A stretch of DNA of 64,000 nucleotides from CAWDCV01 sp963728125 (GCA_963728125.1 CAVSIZ010000011.1:124001-188000); one strand, 5' to 3'. Counted from the first letter of the stretch, positions 33,718 through 42,313 are shown. Translations and numbers: made by a program. The notes: a model not told the origin generated them from the letters alone.

Positions 33718-33969
33718 CTAGCCGAGTCGGCCTAGGCGGATGACGGTCACGATGCGCTGGTCGTCCACGACCTCGTAGAGCACCCGATAGCGCCCAAGGT
33801 GCAGCCAACGCAGCCCGGACCCACCTAGTTCAACGGATACCTCCGGTGAAGGCTCGCCAGCGAGGTCGTCAATGCGATCCACCAACTCGGTTAAGCCCTG
33901 GGGGTCGTCCGTGAGATATCCAGCAGCAGTGTTGATCGCGGGCTCAGTCCAGACGACCTGGTACATCAT
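33718..33969 (-). CDS. RelE/ParE-type toxin
   Basis: An 83-residue protein with the RelE fold pattern: YQVVWTEPAINTAAGYL, then LVDRIDDLAGEPS, GLRWLHLGRYRVLYEVVDDQRIVTVIRLGRLG. RelE-type toxins cleave mRNA on the ribosome. Basic residues (Arg in LGRYRVLY and the terminal RLGRLG) are retained, so the toxin looks intact. ATG 33969 overlaps the stop of the adjacent antitoxin (ATGA). The partner antitoxin is frameshifted, so the pair deserves caution. Confidence 0.85.
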   Translation of the reverse strand: MMYQVVWTEPAINTAAGYLTDDPQGLTELVDRIDDLAGEPSPEVSVELGGSGLRWLHLGRYRVLYEVVDDQRIVTVIRLGRLG

Positions 33970-34216
33970 GCAGGCGGTAGCCCGAGACGCTTGCGCACCT
34001 GGGCTTGCGGCACCGGCCTGTGCTCACCGCTTGCTTCACGGGAGCGGTGTTCCGCCAGCGCGAGCGCCTCCTCGAGGTCTGCGAGCTCCTGGGCGCTGAG
34101 AAGCACCGCGGCAGGCTGCCCATGATCGGTGAGCGGGAGCTCGATGTCGTTCGACGTGACGAGAACTCCGGGCCGCCTCGGCCGTGACGGAGCGGTGAGG
34201 ACGGAGATAGCTTCAT
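33966..34216 (-). pseudogene. Phd/YefM-type antitoxin, frameshifted at its 5' end
   Basis: The antitoxin is clear in one frame: PGVLVTSNDIELPLTDHGQPAAVLLS, AQELADLEEALAL, ending QVRKRLGLPPA* at 33966-33968. This frame contains no ATG, GTG or TTG between its upstream stop and the conserved region. An ATG at 34216 begins MKLSPSS in a different frame; inserting one base just after the first two codons restores an MK-ISVL-like opening in frame. One-base loss near the start codon is therefore inferred. About 83 residues if repaired. Confidence 0.7.
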
Positions 34217-34220
34217 CCGT

Positions 34221-34418
34221 ATGAAGCGTGCGAGCTCAGGGGCCGTTGGCATGGGCGGCATTCTCGGCCTGGCGGCGATAGCTGTCATGGGGCTCAATGC
34301 CGCTCGTGGACGCACGCGCCGGTGCGCGTGTGAAGAGGACTGTTGGTGCAAGACTGCTGCCGGCCGTCAAGTGAGGTGGTTGGTGCCGGCCAAGTACCAC
34401 AGTCTCCCGCTGGCCTAG
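34221..34418 (+). CDS. Small Cys-rich membrane-anchored protein (putative)
   Basis: A 65-residue reading frame opens with a Gly/Ala hydrophobic helix (GAVGMGGILGLAAIAVMGL, about 8-26), followed by a basic region and a cysteine cluster RRCACEEDCWCKTAAGR, then RWLVPAKYHSLPL. Four cysteines in ten residues suggest metal binding. It overlaps nothing on its own strand, lies beside the start of the antitoxin pseudogene and has only a weak ribosome site. I do not recognise it with certainty; it could be chance. Confidence 0.4.
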   Translation: MKRASSGAVGMGGILGLAAIAVMGLNAARGRTRRCACEEDCWCKTAAGRQVRWLVPAKYHSLPLA

Positions 34419-34504
34419 GGCCTTCGTCATGCGCTCGCCGGCGCCAGGATCAGTCAGGCTCGAGGGCGCCGCTAAACAGGTCCGTTGTTGTTCAGACAAC
34501 GGTG

Positions 34505-34595
34505 CGGAGCGGGAGGGATTCGAACCCCCGGGCCCGCTTGCACGGACCGGCTGCTTTCAAGGCAGCTGCAATCAACCGGACTCTGCCACCGCTCC
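34505..34595 (-). tRNA. tRNA-Ser (UGA anticodon)
   Basis: A 91-nt minus-strand tRNA. The acceptor stem GGAGCGG pairs with CCGCTCC, followed by discriminator G; CCA is not encoded. The anticodon loop CTTGAAA carries TGA (reads UCA-type serine codons), flanked by GCAGC/GCTGC stem arms. The variable arm is long, as expected for serine, and TTCGAATCC forms the T-loop. Transcribed opposite to the flanking SDR region. Confidence 0.93.
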
Positions 34596-34672
34596 CGGCC
34601 TGCCAGGCTCAGTCGGCTGACCACTCGTAAGGTACCCGCCGGGCGTCCGCTCGGGACCGTTGCCACGTCTGG

Positions 34673-35452
34673 TCATGAGACCGTGGACCAGCCGCCGTCC
34701 GAGGCGATGATCTGGCCGGTGATCCAGTCGGCCTCGTCGCTGAGGAACCACGCGACCAGCCTCGCCGTGTCGAGTGGGCGGCCCCAGCGTCCGCCGGGCA
34801 TGCGCGCCGCCACAGATTGCAACACTCCCGAATCCGCATAGCCAGTGTCGTTGGGTCCAGGGTCGACGCAGTTTACGGTGATGCCGCGGGACATGAGATG
34901 CGCCGCCAGGCTTGGCGTGAGTTGATGCAGCGCGCCCTTCGATGCGATGTACGGTAACTCGTCGGGCATCGCGTCGTGGTACTGGCCGGACGTGAACAGC
35001 ACCACCCGACCGCCGGTGCGGCCGTCATGCTGAGCGGCGAACTCGCGAACCAGCAGCAGCGTCGCCCGCGTGTTCACGGCGTAGCTGAGGTCGATCTCTT
35101 TAGCCGTGAGCTCCTCGAGCGACTGATTGCTGCTCCGGGCATGGTTGGCAACGACCGCGTCCAGCGAACCGAATGCCTCTCGCGCTCTCAGCACCGCCTT
35201 CCGCGGCGCATCCGGATCGGCAAAATCGGCGACCATCAGGTCCACAGAGCCGCCGGCAGCTCGTAGCTCGTCGAGTAGTGCCTCCGCCCCGCCGGCGTCC
35301 TCGCCCCATGGCTGCTCGGCGTCGTGCGGAGACCAGGCATGAAGCAGGACCGAAGCACCGTCAGTAACGAGACGTTGCGCGATCGCAGCACCGATGCCCC
35401 GACGCCGGCTCACACCGGTAATCAGGACCGTACGACCGGTGAGAGGCGCCAT
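34673..35452 (-). CDS. Short-chain dehydrogenase/reductase
   Basis: A 259-residue classical SDR. The cofactor loop is GVSRRRGIGAA (residues 13-23), NHA at about 103-105, catalytic Ser155 (VLFTSGQY), Tyr168 and Lys172 (YIASK). Arg at the end of the first cofactor loop suggests NADP(H). The C-terminal DGGWSTVS is typical. Substrate not predictable; the nearest neighbours (tRNA-Ser and a divergent phosphotransferase) give no hint. Confidence 0.9.
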   Translation of the reverse strand: MAPLTGRTVLITGVSRRRGIGAAIAQRLVTDGASVLLHAWSPHDAEQPWGEDAGGAEALLDELRAAGGSVDLMVADFADPDAPRKAVLRAREAFGSLDAVVANHARSSNQSLEELTAKEIDLSYAVNTRATLLLVREFAAQHDGRTGGRVVLFTSGQYHDAMPDELPYIASKGALHQLTPSLAAHLMSRGITVNCVDPGPNDTGYADSGVLQSVAARMPGGRWGRPLDTARLVAWFLSDEADWITGQIIASDGGWSTVS

Positions 35453-35540
35453 GCAGCGAACCTGTCAGATCTCGTATCAGTCGTGAACCGCGACGGCTCC
35501 TCACTCGTACGGACGGGAAGACCCTCGACGAGGAGGCGAC

Positions 35541-36725
35541 ATGCGGCATGACGTGCTCGAGCGGGCCGCGACGTCGCGCACCCTCCTGGGCGATGCCCGA
35601 CCCACGGACGACGAGCTCATGGCTATCGTCCGGGACGAGCTGCGCCGCCCGGACGCGACGATCGTCGACTGGCGCGTCGACACGGTGCCGTACGAGATTG
35701 GTACGCCGTTCACCGAAGGCCTGTTCCGCGTCAGAGGGATCGCTCGCGATGGCGAGTGGATCGGCCCGTGGTCGCTGTTCGTCAAGCTGGTTCGGTCCTG
35801 GCGCCACTGGCCCATGCTGCACGTCATGCCGGAGCACATCCGCGAGGCGATGCTGCAGCACCCAGGCTGGCGCAAAGAGCCGGAGATCTACGGGTCCGAT
35901 CTTTCCTCGACACTGCCCGCGGGCCTGGCGATGCCACGCGTGCTTCGCGTGCACGATCTCGGGGATGAGCGCTTCGCGCTGTGGCTCGAGGACGTCGCAG
36001 CTTCTGATGCCCGGTGGGACCTGGCACGGTTTCGACACGCGGCTCGACTGCTGGGACAGCTCGCTGCGCGGATGACCGCTGGGGATGCCCTCCCCGAGAC
36101 GATTGCGCGCGACACCAACGAGATGGTGCACGACTTCTATGAGTCTCGACTGGCCGCATACGCCTTCCCGCTGCTCAAGAGCGACGCGACCTGGTCGCAT
36201 CCCGCGGTCGCTGGCGTGGTCGACGAGCATCTGCGTTCCGATCTGCTCGAGCTCGCGGAACGCCTGCCGGCCATGATCGCCCGGTTGGACCGGCTTCCCG
36301 ACGTATTGATCCACGGTGACGCGTGTCCGCAGAACCTGCTGATCCCCGCCCAAGCCGACGCCAACGGGTTCGTGGTGATCGACTGGGGGATGGCGTGCAG
36401 TGCGCCGGTCGGGTACGAGCTCGCCCAACTGCTCATCGGGCTCGCGCACAGCGGCGAGCTGACCGTCGAGGAGCTGCCGGCGGTGCACGACGCGATTCTC
36501 GACGCGTACATCGACGGGCTGGCTGATGAAGGTCATGCGGTGAACCCGAGCGACGTGCGGTACGGCTTCGACGCCGGCCTGGTGCTTCGCTCCGCCTTCA
36601 CCGCGCTGCCGCTTGAGCAACTCGCGGGCCCGGATAGCGATGCTTTGGCGACATTGATCGCGCCGCGGGTACGGCTCACGCGGTATCTCGTCGACCTCGG
36701 GCTCACGCTCTCGGACGGCGGCTGA
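35541..36725 (+). CDS. Aminoglycoside-phosphotransferase-fold protein (kinase-like)
   Basis: A 394-residue protein of the APH/choline-kinase superfamily. Brenner motif VLIHGDACPQNLL at about residues 254-266 supplies the catalytic Asp; VVIDWGMA at about 278-285 is the metal-binding DFG equivalent. GAGGAGG (35529-35535) precedes ATG 35541. Many such proteins phosphorylate small hydroxylated molecules other than antibiotics, so resistance should not be assumed. It is divergent from the SDR and 16 nt before corA. Confidence 0.85.
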   Translation: MRHDVLERAATSRTLLGDARPTDDELMAIVRDELRRPDATIVDWRVDTVPYEIGTPFTEGLFRVRGIARDGEWIGPWSLFVKLVRSWRHWPMLHVMPEHIREAMLQHPGWRKEPEIYGSDLSSTLPAGLAMPRVLRVHDLGDERFALWLEDVAASDARWDLARFRHAARLLGQLAARMTAGDALPETIARDTNEMVHDFYESRLAAYAFPLLKSDATWSHPAVAGVVDEHLRSDLLELAERLPAMIARLDRLPDVLIHGDACPQNLLIPAQADANGFVVIDWGMACSAPVGYELAQLLIGLAHSGELTVEELPAVHDAILDAYIDGLADEGHAVNPSDVRYGFDAGLVLRSAFTALPLEQLAGPDSDALATLIAPRVRLTRYLVDLGLTLSDGG

Positions 36726-36741
36726 CTGTTACGGTCGACAG

Positions 36742-37875
36742 GTGGCTGCCGACGGGAAGGGTGAAAGCCCGCGGCAGCTGCGTCGGCTGCTCTCGCGAAC
36801 GCCGCCGATCACCCGCGGACACGGTAAGAAAATCCCGCATGACGCAGGCGCCATCGGCGCGAGGCGATCGCTCGACGATGTCGTCGTCGACTGCGGCCTG
36901 TACGAGAACGGGCATCGCCAACCTGGCACGGTGTCAGTGGAGGATGCGCTGCGGCGGGCGAACGCCAGCACCGACGGGTTCGTCTGGATCGGCCTCAACT
37001 CGCCCACGCAGGAGGAGTTCGCCGGCATCGCTGAGGTGTTCGAGCTGCCTGAGCTCGCGGTGGAGGACGCGGTCCGCGCCCATCAGCGGCCCAAGCTGGA
37101 GCAGTACGGTCCGATCACGTTCGTCGTCATGAAACCGGTGCGGTACGTCGACCACGAGGAGGTGGTCGAAGTCAGCGAGCTTGCACTGTTCCTCGGCAAG
37201 CACTTCGTGGTCACCGTTCGACACGGCGAGAGCAGCGTGCCCGCGACCGTGCGCACGGAGCTGGATCAAGACCCCGAGTTGCTTCGCCATGGACCGGGTG
37301 TCGTGCTGTACCGCCTATCTGACCTCGTCGTCGATGGCTATGCCGATGTGATCGAGGCTGTCAGCGACGACGTCGACGACATCGAGGCGCGCGTCTTCTC
37401 CGGCGATCGCACCGACCACGCGGAGCGGATCTACAAGCTGAAGCGGGAGGTGCTCGAGTTCCGGCGCGCGGTGGCACCACTCGCCGAGCCGATGCAGCGA
37501 CTCGCCGATGGTCGCGTTCCTAGCGTGGCCAGGGATGCTCAGCCGTACTTTCGCGACGTCTACGACCACGTGCTCCGCGCATCAGACGCCATCGAGACGT
37601 ACGACAAGCTGCTCAGCGACGTCCTCGCGGCCGACCTGGCTCAGGTCGCGGTTCGGCAGAGCGAAGTAGCCGTCCGGCAGAACGACGACGTGCGCAAGAT
37701 CTCCGCCTGGGCCGCGATCGCCCTGGTTCCCACCGCGATCGCCGGCATCTACGGTATGAACTTCGACTTCATGCCGGAGCTGCGCTGGCGGTACGGGTAC
37801 TTCCTCGTACTCGGCCTGATCTTGACGATCTGCGTCGTGCTGTATCGGCTCTTCCGTCGCAACGGGTGGCTGTGA
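36742..37875 (+). CDS. CorA-type magnesium/cobalt transporter
   Basis: A 377-residue CorA family protein. The large N-terminal cytoplasmic domain (about 45-310) is followed by two membrane helices around 320-337 and 347-370. The signature YGMNF is at 337-341, forming the selectivity loop at the pore mouth. A Gly-Arg-Gly basic extension (1-40) is variable. GTG 36742 is the start used. The stop is shared with the next gene's ATG (TGATG). Mg2+ or other divalent cation uptake. Confidence 0.9.
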   Translation: MAADGKGESPRQLRRLLSRTPPITRGHGKKIPHDAGAIGARRSLDDVVVDCGLYENGHRQPGTVSVEDALRRANASTDGFVWIGLNSPTQEEFAGIAEVFELPELAVEDAVRAHQRPKLEQYGPITFVVMKPVRYVDHEEVVEVSELALFLGKHFVVTVRHGESSVPATVRTELDQDPELLRHGPGVVLYRLSDLVVDGYADVIEAVSDDVDDIEARVFSGDRTDHAERIYKLKREVLEFRRAVAPLAEPMQRLADGRVPSVARDAQPYFRDVYDHVLRASDAIETYDKLLSDVLAADLAQVAVRQSEVAVRQNDDVRKISAWAAIALVPTAIAGIYGMNFDFMPELRWRYGYFLVLGLILTICVVLYRLFRRNGWL

Positions 37876-39179
37876 TGGTTCCGTCCTCGGCCGCGACGAC
37901 CGCGACATCGATCAAGCGCACCTACTACGTGCTGCTGCTCGGCAACACGCTCGCGACATCGCTCATCTGGGGCATCAACACCATCTTCCTGCTCGACGCG
38001 GGACTGTCGAACCTCGAAGCTTTTGCGGCCAACGCGTTCTTCACAGCGGGCATGGTGTTGTTCGAGGTACCCACCGGCATCGTCGCCGACATGTGGGGGC
38101 GCCGTACCTCTTTCTTGCTGGGAACGCTGACGCTCGCTATCGCGACAGCGCTCTATGTATTGCTCTGGCAGATCGATGCCGCGTTCTGGCTGTGGGCTCT
38201 CGTCTCGCTCTTTCTCGGGCTCGGCTACACCTTCTTCTCGGGCGCGACGGAAGCGTGGCTGGTCGACGCGCTCACTGCATCCGAGTTCACGGGACCGCTG
38301 GAATCGGTCTTCGCTCGCGGCCAGGTGCTCAGTGGCGTGGGAATGCTGCTCGGTGCCGTCGGCGGCGGCTACATCGCCCAGTTCACGAACCTGGGCGTGC
38401 CGTTCGTCCTGCGCGCCCTCGTGCTCGCTGTCATGTTCGTCGTGGCGATGATCCTCATGCACGACGTCGGCTTCACACCCAGTCGCGGCGGGGGTGCCTG
38501 GTCGGAGATCAAAGAGATCACTCGGAACTCCGTCGAGTACGGCTGGCGGGTGCCGGCCGTCAAGTACCTCATGATCGCCGGCGTCTTCACCGGCGGCGTC
38601 GTCGTGTACGTCTTCTACGCCTTGCAGCCGTACCTGCTCGACCTCTACGGCGACAGCGAGGCCTACGGGATCGCCGGGCTCGCCGCGGCGATCATCGCCG
38701 GGGCACAGATCCTCGGTGGTCTCGCGAGCGGGCGCCTTCGGGGACTGTTCCGGCGCCGAACGACGGCCATCCTGGTCGGCGAGGGCATCGGCGTTCTGTC
38801 CATCCTGCTGATCGGCCTGATCGCGAACTTCTGGGCCGCGATAGCGCTCATCGTCGTGTGGGGCCTGATGTATTCGGCCGCGCTGCCGATCCGGCGGGCC
38901 TACATCAACGGCCTCATCCCGTCGCAGCAGCGAGCGACCATCCTGTCGTTCGACTCCCTGATGGCGTCCAGCGGCGGGGTCGTCGCGCAGCCGGTCTTGG
39001 GCCGAGTCGCCGACGTCTGGGGCTATCCGGCCTCCTACCTGGTGTCCAGCGCGATCAACGCGGTAGCGCTGCCGTTCCTCGTCTGGTCACGCCGGCAGAA
39101 CGCACCGGCGGACTTCGGCGAGGATGAGCCGCAGCCCAGTACGCCGGTCACGAGCGACGACGACGTGACCCAGAAGTAG
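37875..39179 (+). CDS. MFS transporter
   Basis: A 434-residue protein with about twelve membrane helices. The loop 2-3 signature is PTGIVADMWGRRTSF (about 57-71), the second half has SGRLRGLFRRRTT, and SQQRATILSFDSLMASSGG lies near 350-370. This is a typical drug- or metabolite-exporter topology. ATG 37875 is preferred because it overlaps the CorA stop by one base; GTG 37866 is an in-frame alternative. The tail (about 410-434) is acidic and cytoplasmic. Substrate unknown; it is followed by a convergent TetR gene. Confidence 0.88.
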   Translation: MVPSSAATTATSIKRTYYVLLLGNTLATSLIWGINTIFLLDAGLSNLEAFAANAFFTAGMVLFEVPTGIVADMWGRRTSFLLGTLTLAIATALYVLLWQIDAAFWLWALVSLFLGLGYTFFSGATEAWLVDALTASEFTGPLESVFARGQVLSGVGMLLGAVGGGYIAQFTNLGVPFVLRALVLAVMFVVAMILMHDVGFTPSRGGGAWSEIKEITRNSVEYGWRVPAVKYLMIAGVFTGGVVVYVFYALQPYLLDLYGDSEAYGIAGLAAAIIAGAQILGGLASGRLRGLFRRRTTAILVGEGIGVLSILLIGLIANFWAAIALIVVWGLMYSAALPIRRAYINGLIPSQQRATILSFDSLMASSGGVVAQPVLGRVADVWGYPASYLVSSAINAVALPFLVWSRRQNAPADFGEDEPQPSTPVTSDDDVTQK

Positions 39180-39196
39180 CAGACCTTCTGCATGCG

Positions 39197-39838
39197 TTAC
39201 TGCGGCACTTCCCAGCGCTCGCTGATCTCGGCCCAGGTCGGCGGCGACCCCGGCAGCGGTGACCCCTCTGGATTGTGGATTGCATCGAGAAGCAACGCCA
39301 GATAGCGCTGACGGAGCTCACGGGTGCGCTGCTCTCCTCCCCCGCGAATCGCGGCCAACTGCTCGAAGATGAAGCTGAGATCGTTCACGTCGAGCCCGGG
39401 CCGGATCTCCCCAGCAGCGCTCGTCCGATCGAAGAGTCGCATGTTGAGCTCGTGCGCGTACTCGGCAGCGCGATCGAGTTCCTCCGTCGACTCGAACGTG
39501 CCGGCGAGTGCCAGGGTCAGGGAGTGCGTGTCGGCGTCAACGACGTCACGGAGGAACTCGGCGAACAACTCCCAGGGGTCGTCGTCGGAGTCCAGCGCCT
39601 TCTCGACGGCTGCGATGTAGCGCTGCAAGGCCTCGCCTGCGAGGTGGCGGAGCAGCTCCTCCTTGCTCTCGTACCTGCGGTAGAGCGCGCTGATACCGAC
39701 TCCTGCTCGTTCAGCGACTGCACTGATCGGAGCATCGGGGTCGGCAATGAAGACCGCGCGGGCGGCATCCAGGATGAGCGTGTTGTTGCGGGCCGCCTGG
39801 GCTCGACGCCCACTCAATCCCACGGTCTCCTCGTTCAT
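39197..39838 (-). CDS. TetR-family repressor
   Basis: A 213-residue regulator. The N-terminal helix-turn-helix is ISAVAERAGVGISALYRRYESKEELL (about 37-62), preceded by ILDAARAVFIADPDA. The C-terminal half (about 75-200) is the ligand-binding helical bundle. Divergent from the epoxide hydrolase, with an inverted repeat GGAACA-N8-TGTTCC just upstream of its own start; it probably controls both genes. Ligand unknown, perhaps a substrate of the hydrolase. Confidence 0.9.
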   Translation of the reverse strand: MNEETVGLSGRRAQAARNNTLILDAARAVFIADPDAPISAVAERAGVGISALYRRYESKEELLRHLAGEALQRYIAAVEKALDSDDDPWELFAEFLRDVVDADTHSLTLALAGTFESTEELDRAAEYAHELNMRLFDRTSAAGEIRPGLDVNDLSFIFEQLAAIRGGGEQRTRELRQRYLALLLDAIHNPEGSPLPGSPPTWAEISERWEVPQ

Positions 39839-39853
39839 GGGGAGCAGAGTAAT

Positions 39854-39873
39854 GGAACAGAAGCATTTGTTCC
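39854..39873. promoter_or_regulatory. Candidate TetR operator (GGAACA-N8-TGTTCC)
   Basis: Perfect 6-bp inverted repeat, 20 nt in all, lying 16 nt upstream of the TetR ATG (39838) and 52 nt upstream of the epoxide hydrolase ATG. The right arm adjoins a second hairpin CCGCTA-TGCT-TAGCGG (39872-39887). Position in the divergent gap suits autoregulation of the TetR gene and control of the hydrolase. Confidence 0.6.
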
Positions 39874-39925
39874 GCTATGCTTAGCGGAGCGGAAGGTTCC
39901 ATTCCAAGACGTGGAGGACGGCGAC

Positions 39926-41095
39926 ATGAGTACAACCACCACCGAGGACACTGGTCGTGAGATGCGGGACTACCGCATCGATATTCCTCAGGCCGATCTC
40001 GATGATCTGCGCGACCGCTTGGTGCGCACCCGGTGGCCGGACGAGTTGCCGAGCGCGGGATGGGACTACGGGGTCCCGCAGGAGTACCTGCGGGATCTGG
40101 TGCACTACTGGCGGACGGACTACGACTGGCGCACGCAGGAGACGAAGCTCAACGCCTACCCGCAGTTCACCACCACGATCGACGGCCAGAACGTGCACGT
40201 CCTGCATGTGCGTTCTCCGGAACCAGACGCCGTGCCACTGATCCTGACGCATGGCTGGCCAGGCTCGATCGTCGAATTCGTGGCGATGATTGGCCCGCTC
40301 ACCGACCCGCGGGCCCATGGCGGCGATCCCGCATCGGCCTTTCACGTCGTCGTTCCCTCCCTGCCCGGCTTCGGACTCTCCGGCCCGACGACCGAGACGG
40401 GCTGGGGGCCAGAGCGCATTGCCGCCGCGTGGCTCGAGCTGATGAGCCGTCTGGGCTACGACACGTTCGGGGCACACGGCGGGGATTTCGGGGCCGCCAT
40501 CTCCCGTCAGTTGGGAGTCATCGCCCCGGACCGGGTGATCGGCGTCCACCTCACCGAGCTGCTATCCGCGAGCGTTTCGGCGGAGGACGCGGACTTCTCC
40601 GATCCAACAGAGAAGCGCAGCGTCGAGGCGGGATACCGCTACCAATACCAGCTCTCCGGCTACATGTGGGTGCAGTCACAGCGCCCGCAGACGCTGGCGT
40701 ACGGTCTCGCGGATTCACCGGTCGGTCAGCTGGCCTGGATCGTCGAGCGCTTCAAGGAGTGGTCGGACTCGGCGGCTACGCCCGATGACGCCGTCGATCG
40801 CGGCACCCTGCTGACGAACGTGATGCTGTACTGGCTCACGGGAACCGCGGCCTCCTCGTCGCGGATCTACCGGGAAGGCGGGGAGACCTGGGGTGAGGAA
40901 GAGCCGGAGTCGACGGTGCCGACCGGCATGGCCGTCCTGCCGGGCAACATCTCGGTTCCGGTCCGCCGCTTGGCCGAGCAGAAGAACAAGATCGTGCACT
41001 GGACAGAGCTTCCTCGTGGTGGGCACTTCCCCGGTCTCGAGGTTCCCGACCTGCTGGTTGACGATCTCCGCACGTTCTTCGCGCCCCTTAGGTGA
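39926..41095 (+). CDS. Epoxide hydrolase (EHN domain, alpha/beta hydrolase)
   Basis: A 389-residue enzyme; ATG 39926 with GGAGGA at 39913-39918. The N-terminal EHN domain (about 15-105, PQADLDDLRDRLVRTRWPDE) resembles microsomal epoxide hydrolase. The oxyanion motif HGWPGS is at 109-114, nucleophile Asp187 in AHGGDFGAA, and catalytic His367 in RGGHFPGLE. Likely hydrolyses epoxides or related compounds in detoxification or catabolism. Divergent TetR gene implies regulated expression. It overlaps the AlkZ-like gene by 4 nt (GTGA). Confidence 0.88.
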   Translation: MSTTTTEDTGREMRDYRIDIPQADLDDLRDRLVRTRWPDELPSAGWDYGVPQEYLRDLVHYWRTDYDWRTQETKLNAYPQFTTTIDGQNVHVLHVRSPEPDAVPLILTHGWPGSIVEFVAMIGPLTDPRAHGGDPASAFHVVVPSLPGFGLSGPTTETGWGPERIAAAWLELMSRLGYDTFGAHGGDFGAAISRQLGVIAPDRVIGVHLTELLSASVSAEDADFSDPTEKRSVEAGYRYQYQLSGYMWVQSQRPQTLAYGLADSPVGQLAWIVERFKEWSDSAATPDDAVDRGTLLTNVMLYWLTGTAASSSRIYREGGETWGEEEPESTVPTGMAVLPGNISVPVRRLAEQKNKIVHWTELPRGGHFPGLEVPDLLVDDLRTFFAPLR

Positions 41096-42246
41096 AGAGC
41101 GCTGAGCTGGAAGACGGTGCCGTGACTGACATTCGGCGCGAGATCGCGACCGAGCGAATGCGCAATACCCGACTCGACGGGCCTCTGCTCGACACCGTCA
41201 CCGACGTCGTGCGCTGGTTCGGCGGGATGCAGTTCCAGGAGTATCCGGTGGCGCGCTGGTCGATCGGCCAGCGCACCACTGGCATCGACGAAGCGGCAGT
41301 CGACCGGGCGCTGGCCGCCGGCGAGGTCATCCGCACCCACGTTCTGCGCGACACCTGGCACCTGGTCGCGGCGAGTGACCTGCGCTGGCTGATGGCGCTG
41401 ACTGGACCCCGGATCCAGCAGCGCAACGGGACGATGTACCGCCGGCTCGAGCTCGACGAGCGGCAGCTCGCTCGTACCGATGAGCTCCTTGCGCAGGCGC
41501 TTTCTGGCGGTCAACAGCTCCCCCGGCGTGCCATCGCGGCGTACTTGTCGACCCATGGCGTCGACGCGGACGGGATGCGGCTGGCGTACATCCTCATGCA
41601 TGCCGAGGTGGAGCTCGTCATGTGCAGTGGTGCGCTCCAGGGCAAGCAGCAGACGTACGCACTCGTCGACGACCTCGTCCCGCCGACCCGAGGTATGGAT
41701 CGTGACGAGGCTCTGGTCGAGCTCGTGCGCAGGTACTTCACGAGCCACGGGCCGGCGACAGTCAAGGATCTCGGTTGGTGGTCGAGTCTGACCGCGGCTG
41801 ACATCCGACACGGCCTCGAGCTGGTCGGCGATGCGCTGGAGGAACGCGTCATCGATGGAGTGTCGTGGTGGTCGGCGCCGACATTGGAGCGTCGCGAGGC
41901 GCCACCACGCGCGCACCTGCTCCAGGGGTACGACGAGTACGTGATCGCTTACAGCGAGACCCGCAATGTTCTCGACATCGACGGTCACGCCGGCTCCGTG
42001 CTCGGTGGTGACGCCATGTTCACGCACGCGGTCCTGCTCGACGGCCAGGTCATCGGTCATTGGCGACGCCGTACGGAGCGAAAAGCGATCGCCATCGACA
42101 TGCAGCTGGGCTGTCCGCTCGACCCAGCGTCCACCCAAGCTGTCGACGACGCAGTGCAGCGGTACGGGACGTTCGCCGGGTCCCCCATCAGTTGGTCCGT
42201 GACCCCAGGCCCCGCGAGGAGCAGTCGGCGGGGGCCGGTACCGTAG
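41092..42246 (+). CDS. AlkZ-family winged-helix DNA glycosylase-like protein
   Basis: A 384-residue HTH_42-family protein. The motif Q-phi-Q (Gln47-Phe-Gln49 in GGMQFQEYPVARWSIG) matches AlkZ DNA glycosylases, which repair bulky alkyl adducts and interstrand cross-links, typically as self-resistance. Other blocks are LRDTWHLVAASDLRWLM and HLLQGYDEYVIAYSETR. The GTG start at 41092 overlaps the epoxide hydrolase stop; GTG 41122 is a second candidate. A YcaQ-type relative is at 31326. No antibiotic cluster is nearby, so a general repair role is likelier. Confidence 0.82.
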   Translation: MKSAELEDGAVTDIRREIATERMRNTRLDGPLLDTVTDVVRWFGGMQFQEYPVARWSIGQRTTGIDEAAVDRALAAGEVIRTHVLRDTWHLVAASDLRWLMALTGPRIQQRNGTMYRRLELDERQLARTDELLAQALSGGQQLPRRAIAAYLSTHGVDADGMRLAYILMHAEVELVMCSGALQGKQQTYALVDDLVPPTRGMDRDEALVELVRRYFTSHGPATVKDLGWWSSLTAADIRHGLELVGDALEERVIDGVSWWSAPTLERREAPPRAHLLQGYDEYVIAYSETRNVLDIDGHAGSVLGGDAMFTHAVLLDGQVIGHWRRRTERKAIAIDMQLGCPLDPASTQAVDDAVQRYGTFAGSPISWSVTPGPARSSRRGPVP

Positions 42247-42270
42247 TCGCCCGCGGGGACGATGCGCACG

Positions 42271-42287
42271 GCCGCTCGCGAAGCGGC
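42271..42287 (+). terminator. Short GC stem-loop after the AlkZ-like gene
   Basis: GCCGCT (42271-42276), loop CGCGA, AGCGGC (42282-42287), beginning 24 nt after the stop at 42246. No T-run. Plausible terminator or chance hairpin in high-GC DNA. Confidence 0.3.
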
Positions 42288-42313
42288 GGAGCTAGCCCAG
42301 GGGAGCTTAGGCA

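Noticed and set aside
35541..36725. Phosphotransferase as an antibiotic-resistance gene
   Set aside because: Only the general APH fold is supported; no specific resistance family is recognised and the context is not a resistance locus.
39275..39925. N-terminal extension of the epoxide hydrolase
   Set aside because: This stretch is antisense to the TetR gene; a strong ribosome site and family start point to 39926.
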